Position numbers and translations under genes: made by a program
The notes under the pieces: model-generated
Database searches by the model: none
What the model saw: the letters and a program-made list of their open reading frames with translations, nothing else
What the model was told of the DNA's origin: nothing
From: Solenopsis invicta
Taxonomy: Eukaryota > Arthropoda > Insecta > Hymenoptera > Formicidae
Direction: 5' to 3'
NCBI RefSeq assembly: GCF_016802725.1
Contig: NC_052672.1
Coordinates: forward strand, 10,426,710-10,490,709
DNA length: 64,000 nucleotides
Shown: in pieces, positions 1-12,140 of the stretch
Numbering within the stretch: the stretch's first letter is position 1
Layout of the letters: the number at the start of each line of letters is the position of its first letter

Positions 1-1042
1 CCGGCATATGGCCCGGAATGGTCCTGAACTGTCTCCCAAACAATACGGGTTCCGAGAGGCGCGATCGACAATCGACGCGATACGTCAGGTTCGGTCCCTC
101 TCGGAATCCCTAACGGGGGACGGGATGGTGGTGTTGGCGATATCCCTGGATATCGCCAACGCCTTTAATAGTCTCCCCTGGGGCGAGGTGGTGGCGGCGC
201 TGAGCGAGTACTTTCGCCTGCCGCCCTACCTCGTCGCCATCGTTCAGGACTATTTCCGGGATAGGGAGCTGGAGTTCCGCGACAAAGACGGACTCCAGCA
301 GCGGAGGGACGTGTCATGTGGCGTTCCACAGGGGTCTGTGTTGGGCCCCCTGCTATGGAACGCCGCATACGACAAAGTTCTCCGCACGGCCCTCCCGCCC
401 CGCTGCTACGTCGTCGGCTACGCTGACGACACGTTCATAGTGGCGGGGGGGACCTCCTGGGGAGGAGCAGTCGCCAATGGCGACTGGGCAGTGGCCTGTG
501 TCGTCGGTGCCATAAAAGGCCTGGGCCTGAGGGTAGCCCCGGAGAAGACGGAAGCCATATTCTTTCACGATGGCTCCTCCGGGGTACCGCCCCAGGCCTT
601 CGTCCTGGTGGACAACACCCGTGTTCAGGTGGGTGCAACCCTGAAGTACCTTGGGTTGCACCTGGACGGTCGCTGGGCCTTCGCTGATCACTTTGACCAG
701 CTGGCCCAGCGGTTGGGCAGGAGATTGAACGCCCTCAATGGGTTGATGCCCAACCTCCGGGGTCCGAGGGTGGGTGCTAGACGCGCGTACGCCCTCGCGA
801 TCATGTCCGGGGCTCTGTACGGAGCCCCGGTGTGGTTCCGCGAGGCGCTGGCCAGCCGCCGCATCATGAAGGTGTTGCACGATGTGCAGCGGCGGCTGGC
901 GCGAAGGATAACGCGCGCGTTTCGCACCGCTCCCAACGCGGCAATCATGGCCCTGGCGGGGCTCCCCCCGGCGGAGTACACGGCCGATGCCCTGGCGTGG
1001 ACCTACGCCAGGGCAAAAGCCATCCGCCTTGAGGGGGGGTAG
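1..1042 (+). mobile_element. R1-clade non-LTR retrotransposon, reverse transcriptase part (5' end outside window)
   Basis: This open frame enters from the left edge and holds the catalytic core of a LINE reverse transcriptase, which copies element RNA at a nicked target. Counting from the Met at base 8, QYGFR (residues 12-16) is the fingers motif. SLDIANAF carries the first catalytic Asp (48). GVPQGSVLGPLLW (105-117) is motif B. YADD (138-141) holds the other two catalytic Asp. GLRVAPEKTEAIFF and the LKYLGLHLD stretch are motifs D and E. The following thumb region (DQLAQRLGRRLNAL, YGAPVW) is typical of R1/TRAS/Waldo-type elements. The start Met is only the first in frame; the endonuclease and ORF1 would lie upstream. 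The frame stops at 1040-1042 just after a run of seven G, and the protein continues one frame over. GC content is far above the flanking satellite. The R1-clade call is by motif style, not by a search. Confidence 0.9.
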
Positions 1043-1854
1043 TCACCCCCAGGGCCGCCGCGTTGCTACGGGAGAGGGCCCGTCGGCGGGTGATGAGGTC
1101 ATGGAAGAGGAACCTCATCGACAACCCGCCGACGGCCGGATCTCGGATCTTGGAGGCCGTCCTACCACACCTGGACGAGTGGGTGGGCCGCCCGTTTGGC
1201 GGCTTGTCCTACAGGACGACACAGGTGCTCACCGGGCATGGCTGCTTCGGTGAGTACCTGTGCAGGATAAGGAAGGAGCCGACGACACAGTGCCACCACT
1301 GTGGCGCCGCCCGGGACTCCGCGCGGCACACGCTGGAAGAGTGTCCAGCGTGGGAAGAGCTGCGCGGAGTCCTGAGGGCTGAAGTTGGAAACGACCTCTC
1401 CCTGCCGGCCATCATCAGTCAGATGGTTGGCAGGGAGAGCGCTTGGAAGGCGGTCTCCTCCTTCTGCGAGCGAGTCATGCTGCAGAAGGAGGAGGCCGAA
1501 AAGGTGAGGGAGCGTCAGCCTGGGGGCCGTATGCCCCCAGGCGACGCGAGGAACAGAAGGGGCGGCGGAGACGGGGGTCACGCTTCGTCTCGGCCCCCGC
1601 CCCGTCCACCCCGACCGAGAAGAAGCGGCCCCCGCCCCCGGAGTTCCACCGGGCGGCGGCGGGGCAGAAGAGCCGTGGCGGTCGCCCCCTCCCTCACCAC
1701 TATCGTGGAGGAGAGGGACAACGGCGACCGCCACGGGAATGAAGAAAGGGAGCGACCCTCCTCCCCTTCGGCTGCCGGCCCAGTTTTTGGGACGCACAGC
1801 CGCGGGAGAAGGGTCCCCCGCGCTAGTGAGCCCGGCGAGGCAGATCTGACCTAA
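1039..1854 (+). pseudogene. C-terminal part of the same LINE ORF2 with CCHC knuckle, frameshifted
   Basis: The reading frame resumes here one base out of register with the RT part and stays open from 1039 to the TAA ending at 1854. It encodes the Arg-rich linker (LRERARRRVMRSWKRNL) that follows RT in R1-clade proteins. Next comes a knuckle C-x2-C-x8-H-x4-C (CHHCGAARDSARHTLEEC, about bases 1291-1344), presumed to bind nucleic acid. The tail is low-complexity, rich in Arg, Pro and Gly. The join with the upstream frame lies in the G-run 1033-1039, where one fewer G than needed gives the shift. Either the copy is dead or the base count of the run is wrong. No ATG is needed, because the frames belong to one ORF. 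Confidence 0.82.
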
Positions 1855-2400
1855 CGGTCCGGGGGAGCGATCGCGCGCGCTACTACGCGCCATCGCTCCC
1901 CCTTCTAGCGCCTCGCCGGGGTGCTGGTGGGGGAGTGGAAGGAATTTCTTCCTACCTCCTCCCCCCCAACACTGAGAAGGAGAAGCCGCCGCGCCGGACT
2001 AGTCCGGCGCGTAGGGGCCCGGGACATCCGGCCGGGGGGCCGGACTCCCGGGCTTTACCCCCGTAAACAACTCAAGGGGAAGAGGCGGGGGAGGGCTGGT
2101 GTCCCTCTCCACCGACCTGAGGCCGGCTTGGCCTCACGGCTCTGCCGGGGGACCTATACCAGGGTCCTCCCGGCGTGCTGAGTCGGCCTCGGCCGACCGG
2201 TCCGGGGGGCTCCGGAAGCATGCTGCACGCGTTCCCGGAGTCCCCCAGCCAAGGACCAGAGCCGGACACCCGGAGGGGTTTTAGTGGGTATGCCCCTGTC
2301 GTCACGTCGACGGCGGGGGAGAGTCCCACATAACCGCCAGGCCTCCCCCGAGGCCTGGGGTATGCGGTAACGCATTTCCCCTCCGATCAACAAAAAAAAA
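1855..2400 (+). mobile_element. LINE 3' UTR and poly-A end
   Basis: GC-rich non-coding tail of the retrotransposon. It is full of potential stems: 1861-1877 pairs with 1886-1902 with one mismatch, 1991-2010 is a perfect 20 bp palindrome (GCGCCGGACTAGTCCGGCGC), and another stem lies near 2335-2368. Such 3' structures are commonly what the element's RT recognises, but that role is inferred here. The element ends in nine A (2392-2400), directly followed by satellite sequence. Small open frames on either strand in this segment look like by-products of high GC. Confidence 0.75.
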
Positions 2401-5400
2401 GTTAAAAGACTTCTGGAGGATGTCAGAACACAAAAATATTGGAGAAATTCGCAAAAAAAATTTTTCTCAAAAATTGTGGTCTGATATAAGTCTTTCGTTT
2501 TTCACTTTAGCGATTTGGCCCATCATGATAAAAGTTTGAACTCTTCTGGGGGCTATCAGAACACAGAGATATTGAAGAAATTCGCAAAAAAAATTTTTCT
2601 CAAAAATTTTGGTCGGATATATGTCTTTCGTTTTTCACTTTAGCAATTCGATCCATCATGATAAAAGTTTGAAGTCTTCTGGGGGCTATCAGAACACAGA
2701 GATATTGGAGAAATTCGCAAAAAAAATTTTTCTCAAAAATTTTGGTTGGATATAAGACTTTCGTTTTTCACTTTAGCGATTCGGTCCATCATGATAAAAG
2801 TTTGAACTCTTCTGGGGGCTATCAGAACACAGAGATATTGGAGAAATTGTCAAAAAAAGTTTTACTCAAAAATTTCGAACTTTGACTGATATAAGACTTT
2901 CGTTTTTCACTTTAGCGATTCGATCCGTCATGATAAAAGTTTGAACTCTTCTGGGGGTTATCAGAACACAGAGATATTGGATAAATTCGCAAAAAAAATG
3001 TTTCTCAAAAATTGTGGTCTGATATAAGTCTTTCGTTTTTCACTTTGGCGATTCGATCCATCATGATAAAAGTTTGAACTCTTCTGGGGGTTATCAGAAC
3101 ACAGAGATATTGGAGAAATTCGCAAAAAAAATTTTACAAAAATAATTCGAACTTTGACAGATATAAATCATTCGTTTTTCACTTTAGCGATTCGATCCAT
3201 CATGATAAAAGTTTGAAGTATTCTGGGGGCTATCAGAACACAGAGATAGTGGAGAAATTCGCAAAAAAAATTTTTCACAAAAATTGTGGTCTGATATAAG
3301 TCTTTCGTTTTTCACTTTAGCGATTCGATCCATCATGAAAAAAGTTAAAAGACTTCTGGGGGATGTCAGAACACAAAAATATTGGAGAAATTCGCAAAAA
3401 AAATTTTTCTCAAAAATTGTGGTCTGATATAAGTCTTTCGTTTTTCACTTTAGCGATTCGGCCCATCATGATAAAAGTTTGAACTCTTCTGGGGGCTATC
3501 AGAACACAGAGATATTGAAGAAATTCGCAAAAAAAATTTTTCTCAAAAATTTTGGTCGGATATATGTCTTTCGTTTTCACTTTAGCGATTCGATCCATCA
3601 TGATAAAAGTTTGAAGTCTTCTGGGGGCTATCAGAACACAGAGATATTGGAGAAATTGTCAAAAAAAGTTTTACTCAAAAATTTCGAACTTTGACTGATA
3701 TAAGTCTTTCGTTTTTCACTTTAGCGATTCGATTCATCATGAAAAAAGTTAAAAGACTTCTGGGTGATGTCAGAACACAAAAATATTGGAGAAATTCGCA
3801 AAAAAAATTTTACAAAGATATTTCGAACTTTGACAGATATAACTCTTTCGTTTTTCACTTTAGCGATTCGATCCATCATGATAAAAGTTTGAAGTATTCT
3901 GGGGGCTATCAGAACACAGAGATAGTGGAGAAATTCGCAAAAAAAATTTTTCACAAAAATTGTGGTCTGATATAAGTCTTTCGTTTTTCACTTTAGCGAT
4001 TCGATCCATCATGAAAAAAGTTAAAAGACTTCTGGTGGATGTCAGAACACAAAAATATTGGAGAAATTCGCAAAAAAAATTATTCTCAAAAATTTTGGTC
4101 GGATAAAAGTCTTTCGTTTTTCACTTTAGCGATTCGATCCATCATGATAAAAGTTTGAACTCTTCTGGGGGTTATCAGAACACAGGGATATTGGAGAAAT
4201 TCGCAAAAAAGTTTTACTCAAATATTTCGAACTTTGACTGATATAAGTCTTTCGTTTTTCACTTTAGCGATTCGATCCATCATGATAAAAGTTTGAACTC
4301 TTCTGGGGGCTATCAGAACACAGAGATATTGGAGAATTCGCAAAAAAAATTTTTCTCAAAAATTTTGGTCGGATATAAGTCTTTCGTTTTTCACTTTAGC
4401 GATTCGATCCATCATGAAAAAAGTTAAAAGACTTCTGGGTGATGTCAGAACACAAAAATATTGGAGAAATTCGCAAAAAAAATTTTTCTCAAAAATTTTG
4501 GTCGGATATAAGTCTTTCGTTTTTCACTTTAGCGATTCGAACAATCATGATAAATGTTTGAAGTCTTCTGGGGGCTATCAGAACACAGAGATATTGGAGA
4601 AATTCGCAAAAAAAATTTTACTCAAATATTTCGAACTTTGACTGATATAACTCTTTCGTTTTTCACTTTAGCGATTCGATTCATCATGATAAAAGTTTGA
4701 ACTCTTCTGGGGGCTATCAGAACACAGAAATATTGGAGAAATTGTCAAAAAAAGTTTTACTCAAAACTTTCGAACTTTGACTGATATAAGTCTTTCGTTT
4801 TTCACTTTAGCGATTCGATCCATCATGATAAAAGTTTGAAGTCTTCTGGGGGCTATCAGAACACAGAGATATTGGAGAAATTCGCAAAAAAAGTTTTACT
4901 CAAATATTTCGAACTTTGACAGATATAAGTCTTTCGTTTTTCACTTTAGCGATTCGGTCCATCATGATAAAAGTTTGAACTCTTCTGGGGGTTATCAGAA
5001 CACAGAGATATTGGAGAAATTCGCAAAAAAATTTTACTGAAATATTTCGAACTTTGACTGATATAACTCTTTCGTTTTTCATTTTAGCGATTCGATCCAT
5101 CATGATAAAAGTTTGAACTCTTCTGGGGGTTATCAGAACACAGAGATATTGGAGTAATTCGCAAAAAAAAATTTTACACAAATATTTCGAACTTTGACTG
5201 ATATAACTCTTTCGTTTTTCACTTTAGGGATTCGATTCATCATGATAAAAGTTTGAACTCTTCTGAGGGCTATCAGAACACAGAGATATTGAAGAAATAT
5301 GCAAAAAAAATTTTACTCAAATACTTCGAACTTTGACTGATATAACTCTTTCGTTTTCACTTTAGCGATTCGATTCATCATGATAAAAGTTTGAACTCTT

Positions 5401-8400
5401 CTGGGGGCTATTAGAACACAGAAATATTGGAGAAATAGTCAAAAAAAGTTTTACTCAAAAATTTCAGACTTTGACTGATATAAGTCTATCTCTTTTCACT
5501 TTAGCGATTCGATCCATCATGATAAAAGTTTGAACTTTTCTGGGGGCTATCAGAACACTGAGATATTGGAGAAATTCGCAAAAAAAATTTTTCTCAAAAA
5601 TTTTGGTCTGATATAAGTCTTTCGTTTTTCACTTTAGCAAATCGATCCATCATGATAAAAGTTAAAAGACTTCTGGGTGATGTCAGAACACAAAAATATT
5701 GGAGAAATACGCAAAAAAAATTTTTCTCAAAAATTTTCGTCTGATATAAGACTTTCGTTTTTTACTTTAGCGATTCGATCCATCGTGATAAAAGTTTGAA
5801 GTCTTCTGGGGGCTATCAGAACACAGAGATATTGGAGAAATTCGCAAAAAAAATTTTTCTCATAAATTGTGGTCTGATATAAGTCTTTCGTTTTTCACTT
5901 TAGCGATTCGATCCATCATGAAAAAAGTTAAAAGACTTCTGGGGGATGTCAGAACACAAAAATATTGGAGAAATTCGCAAAAAAAATTTTTCTCAAAAAT
6001 TGTGGTCTGATATAAGTCTTTCGTTTTTCACTTTAGCGATTCGGCCCATCATGATAAAAGTTTGAACTCTTCTGGGGGCTATCAGAACACAGAGATATTG
6101 AAGAAATTCGCAAAAAAAATTTTTCTCCAAAGTTTTGGTCGGATATATGTCTTTCGTTTTTCACTTTAGCGATTCGATCCATCATGATAAAAGTTTGAAG
6201 TCTTCTGGGGGCTATCAGAACACAGAGATATTGGAGAAATTGTCAAAAAAAGTTTTACTCAAAAATTTCGAACTTTGAATGATATAAGTCTTTCGTTTTT
6301 CACTTTAGCGATTCGATTCATCATGAAAAAAGTTAAAAGACTTCTGGGTGATGTCAGAACACAAAAATATTCGAGAAATTCGCAAGAAAAATTTTACAAA
6401 GATATTTCGAACTTTGACAGATATAACTCTTTCGTTTTTCACTTTAGCGATTCGATCCATCATGATAAAAGTTTGAAGTGTTCTGGGGGCTATCAGAACA
6501 CAGAGATAGTGGAGAAATTCGCAAAAAAAATTTTTCACAAAAATTGTGGTCTGATATAAGTATTTCGTTTTTCACTTTAGCGATTCGATCCATCATGAAA
6601 AAAGTTAAAAGACTTCTGGGGGATGTCAGAACACAAAAATATTGGAGAAATTCGCAAAAAAAATTTTTCTCAAAAATTTTGGTCGGATATAAGTCTTTCG
6701 TTTTTCACTTTAGCGATTCGATCCATCATGATAAAAGTTTGAACTCTTCTGGGGTTATCAGAACACAGGGATATTGGAGAAATTCGCAAAAAAGTTTTAC
6801 TCAAATATTTCGAACTTTGACTGATATAAGTCTTTCGTTTTTCACTTTAGCGATTCGATCCATCATGATAAAAGTTTGAACTCTTCTGGGGGCTATCAGA
6901 ACACGAAGATATTGGAGAATTCGCAAAAAAAATTTTTCTCAAAAATTTTGGTCGGATATAAGTCTTTCGTTTTTCAATTTAGCGATTCGATCCATCATGA
7001 AAAAAGTTAAAAGACTTCTGGGTGATGTCAGAACACAAAAATATTGGAGAAATTCGCAAAAAAAATTTTTCTCAAAGATTTTGGGCGGATATAAGTCTTT
7101 CGTTTTTCACTTTAGCGATTCGATCCATCATGATAAAAGTTTGAAGTCTTCTGGGGGCTATCAGAACACAGAGATATTGGAGAAATTCGCAAAAAAAATT
7201 TTTCTCATAAATTGTGGTCTGATATAAGTCTTTCGTTTTTCACTTTAGCGATTCGATCCATCATGAAAAAAGTTAAAAGACTTCTGGGGGATGTCAGAAC
7301 ACAAAAATATTGGAGAAATTCGCAAAAAAAATTTTTCTCAAAAACTGTGGTCTGATATAAGTCTTTCGTTTTTCACTTTAGCGATTCGGTCCATCATGAT
7401 AAAAGTTTGAACTCTTCTGGGGGCTATCAGAACACAGAGATATTGAAGAAATTCGCAAAAAAAATTTTTCTCAAAAATTTTGGTCGGATATATGTCTTTC
7501 GTTTTTCACTTTAGCGATTCGATCCATCATGATAAAAGTTTGAAGTCTTCTGGTTGCTATTAGAACACAGAGATATTGGAGAAATTTGCAAAAAAAGTTT
7601 TACTCAAATATTTCGAACTTTGACAGATATAACTCTTTCGTTTTTCACTTTAGCGATTCGATCAATCATGATAAAAGTTTGAACTCTTCTGGGGACTATC
7701 AGAACACAGAGATATTGGAGAAATTAGCAAAAAAAATTTTTCTCAAATATTTCTATCGCATATAAGTCTTTCGTTTTTAACTTTAGCGATTCGATCCATC
7801 AAGAAAAAGTTAAAACTCTTCTGGGGGCTATCAGAACACAGAGATATTGGAGAAATTCGCAAAAAAAATTTTTCTCAAAAATTTTGGTCGGATATAAGTC
7901 TTTCCTTTTTCACTTTAGAGATTCGATCCATCATGATAAAAGTTTGAAGTCTTCTGGGGGCTATCAGAACACAGAGATATTGGAGAAATTCGCAAAAAAA
8001 GTGTTACTCAAATATTTCGAACTTTGACTATTATAACTCTTTCGTTTTTCACTTTAGCGATTCGATTCATCATGATAAAAGTTTGATCTCTTATGGGGGC
8101 TATCAGAACACAGAAATATTGGAGAAATTGTCAAAAAAAATTTTACTCAAAAATTTCGAACTTTGATTGATATAAGTCTCTCGTTTTTCACTTTAGTGAT
8201 TCGATCCATCATGATAAAAGTTTGAAGTCTTCTGGGGGCTATCAGAACACAGTGATATTGGAGAAATTCGCAAAAAAAATTTTTCTCAAAAATTTTGGTC
8301 GGATATAAGTCTTTCGTTTTTCACTTTAGCGATTCGATCCATCATGAAAAAAGTTAAAACTCTTCTGGGGGCTATCAGAACACAGAGATATTGGAGAAAT

Positions 8401-9516
8401 TAGCAAAAAAAATTTTTCTCAAAAATTTCGATCGCATATAAGTCTTTCGTTTTTAACTTTAGCGATTCGATCCATCAAGAAAAAGTTAAAACTCTTCTGG
8501 GGGCTATCAGAACACAGAGATATTGGAGAAATTCGCAAAAAGTATTTTTCTCAAAAATTTTGGTCGGATGTAAGTCTTTCCTTTTTCACTTTAGAGATTC
8601 GATCCATCATGATAAAAGTTTGAAGTCTTCTGGGGGCTATCAGAACACAGAGATATTGGAGAAATTCGCAAAAAAAATTTTTCTCAAAAATTTTGGTCGG
8701 ATATATGTCTTTCCTTTTTCACTTTAGAGATTCGATCCATCATGATAAAAGTTTGAAGTCTTCTGGGGGCTATCAGAACACAGAGATATTCGAGAAATTC
8801 ACAAAAAAAATTTTACTCAAATATTTCGAACTTTGAGTGATATAACTCTTTCGTTTTTCACTTTAGCGATTCGATACATCACGACAAAAGTTTGAACTTT
8901 TTTGGGGGCTATCAGAACACAGAGATGTTGGAGAAATTTGCAAAAAAAATTTTACTCAAATATTTCGATCTTTGACTGATATAACTCTTTCGTTTTTCAC
9001 TTTAGCGATTCGATCCATCATGACAAAAGTTAGAACTCTTCTGGGGACTATCAGAACACAGAAATATTGGAGAAATTGTCAAAAAAAATTTTACTCAAAA
9101 ATTTCGAACTTTGACTGATATAAGTCTTTCGTTTTTCACTTTAGCGATTCGATCCATCATGATAAAAGTTAGAACTCTTCCTGGGACTATCAGAACACAG
9201 AAATATTGGAGAAATTAGCAAAAAAAAAATATTATTCCAAAATTTCGAACTTTGACTGATATAAGTCTTGCGTTTCTCACTTTAGCGATTCGATCCATAA
9301 TGATAAAAGTTAGAACTCTTCCGGGGACTATCAGAACACAGAAATATTGAAGAAAATTGCAAAAAAAATTTTACTTAAAAATTTCGAACTTTGACTGATA
9401 TATGGCTTTCGATTTTCACTTTAGAAATTCGATCCATTATGATAAGAGTCAGAACTCATATGGGGGCTATCAGAACACAGAAATATTGGAGATATTCGCA
9501 AAAAAATTTTAGTCAA
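2401..9516 (+). repeat. Satellite array, monomers of about 133 and 139 bp
   Basis: About 52 tandem monomers. The anchor word CATCATGATAAAAGTTT recurs at 2521, 2654, 2787, (2926), 3059 and 3198, giving spacings of 133, 133, 139, 133 and 139. Two monomer types differ around the middle: one has AAATTTTGGTCGGATATA, the other AAATTTCGAACTTTGACTGATATA. A third variant replaces TGATAAAAGTTTGAA by TGAAAAAAGTTAAAAG and TATCAGAACACAGAG by TGTCAGAACACAAAA. Strings of variants repeat over a longer distance: the 3331 variant and its neighbours recur at 5914, 2583 bp later. Monomers after about 8800 are more diverged, as at an array edge. Scattered 70-130 codon open frames here are chance results of the repeat, not genes. 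Confidence 0.97.
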
Positions 9517-11413
9517 TGTTGCGTCCGCGGATTCGCGAGGGTTGCGATTCCGGGACGTTGATCTGGTTCGTTAGTTAGTTTTGGTTTTAAGGCAGCTGTC
9601 ACCAGTCGCGGCTCCGAATCGTGTGATAACACGGCCGGATACGCGACAAATTCCTTGTATGAGAAGTAGGAGATATTGTAGGGAGATATATTATTAGGTG
9701 ATTTATGAGTAGGTTTAGGAAATGTAGTAGCGTTTTATTAACGCTACTGGAGTAGTAGCGCGCGTGCTCGAGCTTGGCGTGGGATTAAATGAATGACAGA
9801 GCGTGTAATGATTAAACTGAATATGTATATGTATTTTCGTGATTACGGAATAGTAGATGGTTACATATGGGGGCTGCGGGTAAAACGTCATCTTGCGAAA
9901 GAAGCGCTTTCTGCCGCCGGTGTACGCGCGGTGTGCCCTGCGTTTGCCCATACGTGCTTCGAGCGAGACATGATAGATTTAATATGGGTGAAGGATTGCC
10001 ACGTTAATGCGTATATGAACAGGTAACTTACCGATCTTAACGCGAGAGAGAGAGAGAGAGCTCGGTATAGAAGATCTACGAAATTTAGTGAAATAGATTA
10101 GTGATCAAGTATATGTAACGAGTGACGAATCCGCTGGGTCGGAGTGGTTACCCGTTAGAACGCCTCCCTTAAAGGTGGAAATTATATGGAAGAAGAGGGG
10201 ACGGTGAGAGCGTCGAGGAGTCGCGCTAGCGAATCTTCCTCGACGGGTTGGGAATAAAAGAAGGACGGTGTCGAAAAGTCGTGTTAGCGAGTCTTCTTCA
10301 ACGCCGCAGGAAAGAGAGAGAGAGAGAGGAGACGTCGAAGAGTCGCGTTAGCGAGTTTTCTTCGACGCCGGAGGAGTGGGAGGGAGGCAGAGAAACGAGT
10401 GAGGCCACACTCTAGCTGGTGCTAGGTGAGGTTCAACCCTCAGGATCTCTGGCGGAAAGGAGGGAGAGGAAAAGAGGCGATCCGACCGGGGCCACCCCGA
10501 AGACCAACGTCTTCGTCAGGAGTAAAACCCTCCCGTCGCTGAGATCGTACCTGGAGGTCTGAATGTTGGTGGTCGCCGATGGCAGCGAATCTCACTCGAC
10601 CAACAAGACTGATCTGAATTTCGAGCTCCGATTTCGCTCTTTATATAGGCAAGGATATGGGCAAGAGGTGTCGCGGGACGATTCCTCAGGTTCGCGGAAA
10701 ATTCGGAGCGATAGTTTTTCGTAACGTGTGGCCCTTAGAAGCCCGCCCCGTTCCGCGACCGCGCGGCTTGCGCCTATATCGCGCGAGCGCTTGTTGACTT
10801 CTCCGGGGATCGCGACTCGCGGGGGCACCGCATACCAAGCCCCGACGCGAAATCCAGTGCCCAGGAAATTAATAGAATTTAATAGAATTTATATTGAGAG
10901 TGTGCGAGGCGATAGCGCCAAGCACATGCAATAGTTTTATGTATAAAAAGTTAAGGTTTAATTATCGTTCGTAGGAGATTGATTGATTCAAAATTATTTG
11001 GCATTTTTATTGGCCGTGATTTTAAAGTTGTTTCGATCTGAGTTGCATGGCACAGCAGTGGGAAGCGTCCATGAGTGGATCACGCTTAGATAATAATAAA
11101 TTTGCCATTCTTAATATTTCGTATTAAATTGGAAAGATGAATAGAATTCCAACGCGCGGAGCTTGTTGGTATCAGAGGGGGCCGCGAGCCGAGGGGTCGG
11201 CGCGCACGATGTTTGTCTCGCGCCGATGGACGCTCGCGGGTGTTGCGCGTCGAAGGGCGGCACGAGGTAACCAAGCCGTATGAAATTTGAAATCGAGCGA
11301 TATCGACTGATGCGGGATTTATCTAATTGATCGGAGGATGTTTCCGGATTCTGATTGGGTTATTATTAGTATGGATGGCGCGGAAAAATGAAAATTTTCT
11401 CGCCAGACGTAAC
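9517..11413. mobile_element. 1.9 kb insert in the satellite, solo-LTR candidate
   Basis: Non-satellite DNA interrupts a monomer between its TTTTA-TCAA and AAATT-C-AACTTTGAC parts. The ends are weakly inverted (TGTTGCGT at the left, ACGTAAC at the right) and are flanked by GTCAA and GTAAA, an imperfect 5 bp target duplication. A TG start, near-inverted ends, TATA-like stretches (TTTATATAGG near 10640) and an AATAAA (11095-11100) fit a long LTR left after internal recombination. No protease, RT or integrase is seen. It also holds GA runs and three spaced stem-loops. It might instead be an unclassified non-autonomous element. Confidence 0.45.
10212..10366. repeat. Three tandem stem-loops inside the insert
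   Basis: A hairpin of about 33 nt occurs three times, starting at 10212, 10270 and 10334. Each begins GTCGA(A/G)(A/G)AGTCG and ends (T/C)CTTC(G/A)AC, so the two flanks pair, with a loop around GTTAGCGAG or GCTAGCGAA. Spacer sequences between copies differ, including a GA run near 10313-10330, while the stems are kept. The role is unknown; repeated hairpins in an LTR U3 could be protein-binding sites. Confidence 0.7.
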
Positions 11414-12140
11414 GTAAAAATTCCAACTTTGACTGATATAAGTCTTGCGTTTTTCACTTTAGCGATTCGATTCATCATGATAAAAGTTAGAAATCCTCTG
11501 GGGGCTATCAGAACACAGACATATTGGAGAAACTGGCAAAAAAAATTTTACTCAAAAATTTCGAACTTTGACTGATATAAGTCTTTCGATTTTCGAAAAG
11601 AGAAATTCACAAAAAAAATTTTACTCAATGATTTCGAAATTTGACTGATATATGTCTTTCGTTTTTTACTTTAGCGATTCGACCCATCATGATAAAAGTT
11701 AGAACTCTTCTGGGGGCTCTCAGAACACAGAAATATTGGAGAAAATCGCAAAAAAGTTTTACTTAAAAATTTCGAACTTTGACTAATGTAACACTTTCGT
11801 TTTTCACTTTAGCGATTCGATCCATCATGACAAAAGTTAGAACTCTTCTCGGTGTTATCAGAATTCAGAAATATTGGAGAAATTCACAAAAAACATTTTA
11901 CTCAAAAATTTCGATCTTGGACTGATATAAGTCTTTCGTTTTTCACTTTAGCGATTCGATCCATCATGATAAAAGTTAGAATTCCTCTGGGGGCTATCAG
12001 AACACAGAAATATTGGAGAAACTGGCAAAAAAAATTTTACTCAAAAATTTCGAACTTTGACTGATATAAGTCTTTCGATTTTCGAAAAGAGAAATTCACA
12101 AAAAAAATTTTACTCAAAAATTTCGATCTTTAACTGATAT
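11414..12140 (+). repeat. Second satellite block, same family
   Basis: About five to six monomers continue the array after the insert. Many carry TTAGAA instead of TTTGAA, as do the last monomers before the insert. A shortened monomer with the junction GATTTTCGAAAAGAGAAATTCAC occurs twice (around 11588 and 12077, 489 bp apart), so the deletion was copied along with the array. The block fades into AT-rich DNA after the word AACTGATATATATTTTG. Confidence 0.92.

Noticed and set aside
1162..1893. 243-codon minus-strand frame
   Set aside because: Shadow of the LINE ORF2 C-terminus on the opposite strand. The plus strand carries the recognised motifs.
3410..7227. Repeated open frames of 63-133 codons in the satellite (for example MKKVKRLLGDVRTQKYWRN)
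   Set aside because: They recur with the monomers on both strands, shift with small indels, and have no start context or family likeness. They are by-products of the tandem repeat.
2401..12140. Satellite as a CRISPR array
   Set aside because: The whole 133-139 bp unit is conserved, with no variable spacers between short repeats, and the context is eukaryotic.
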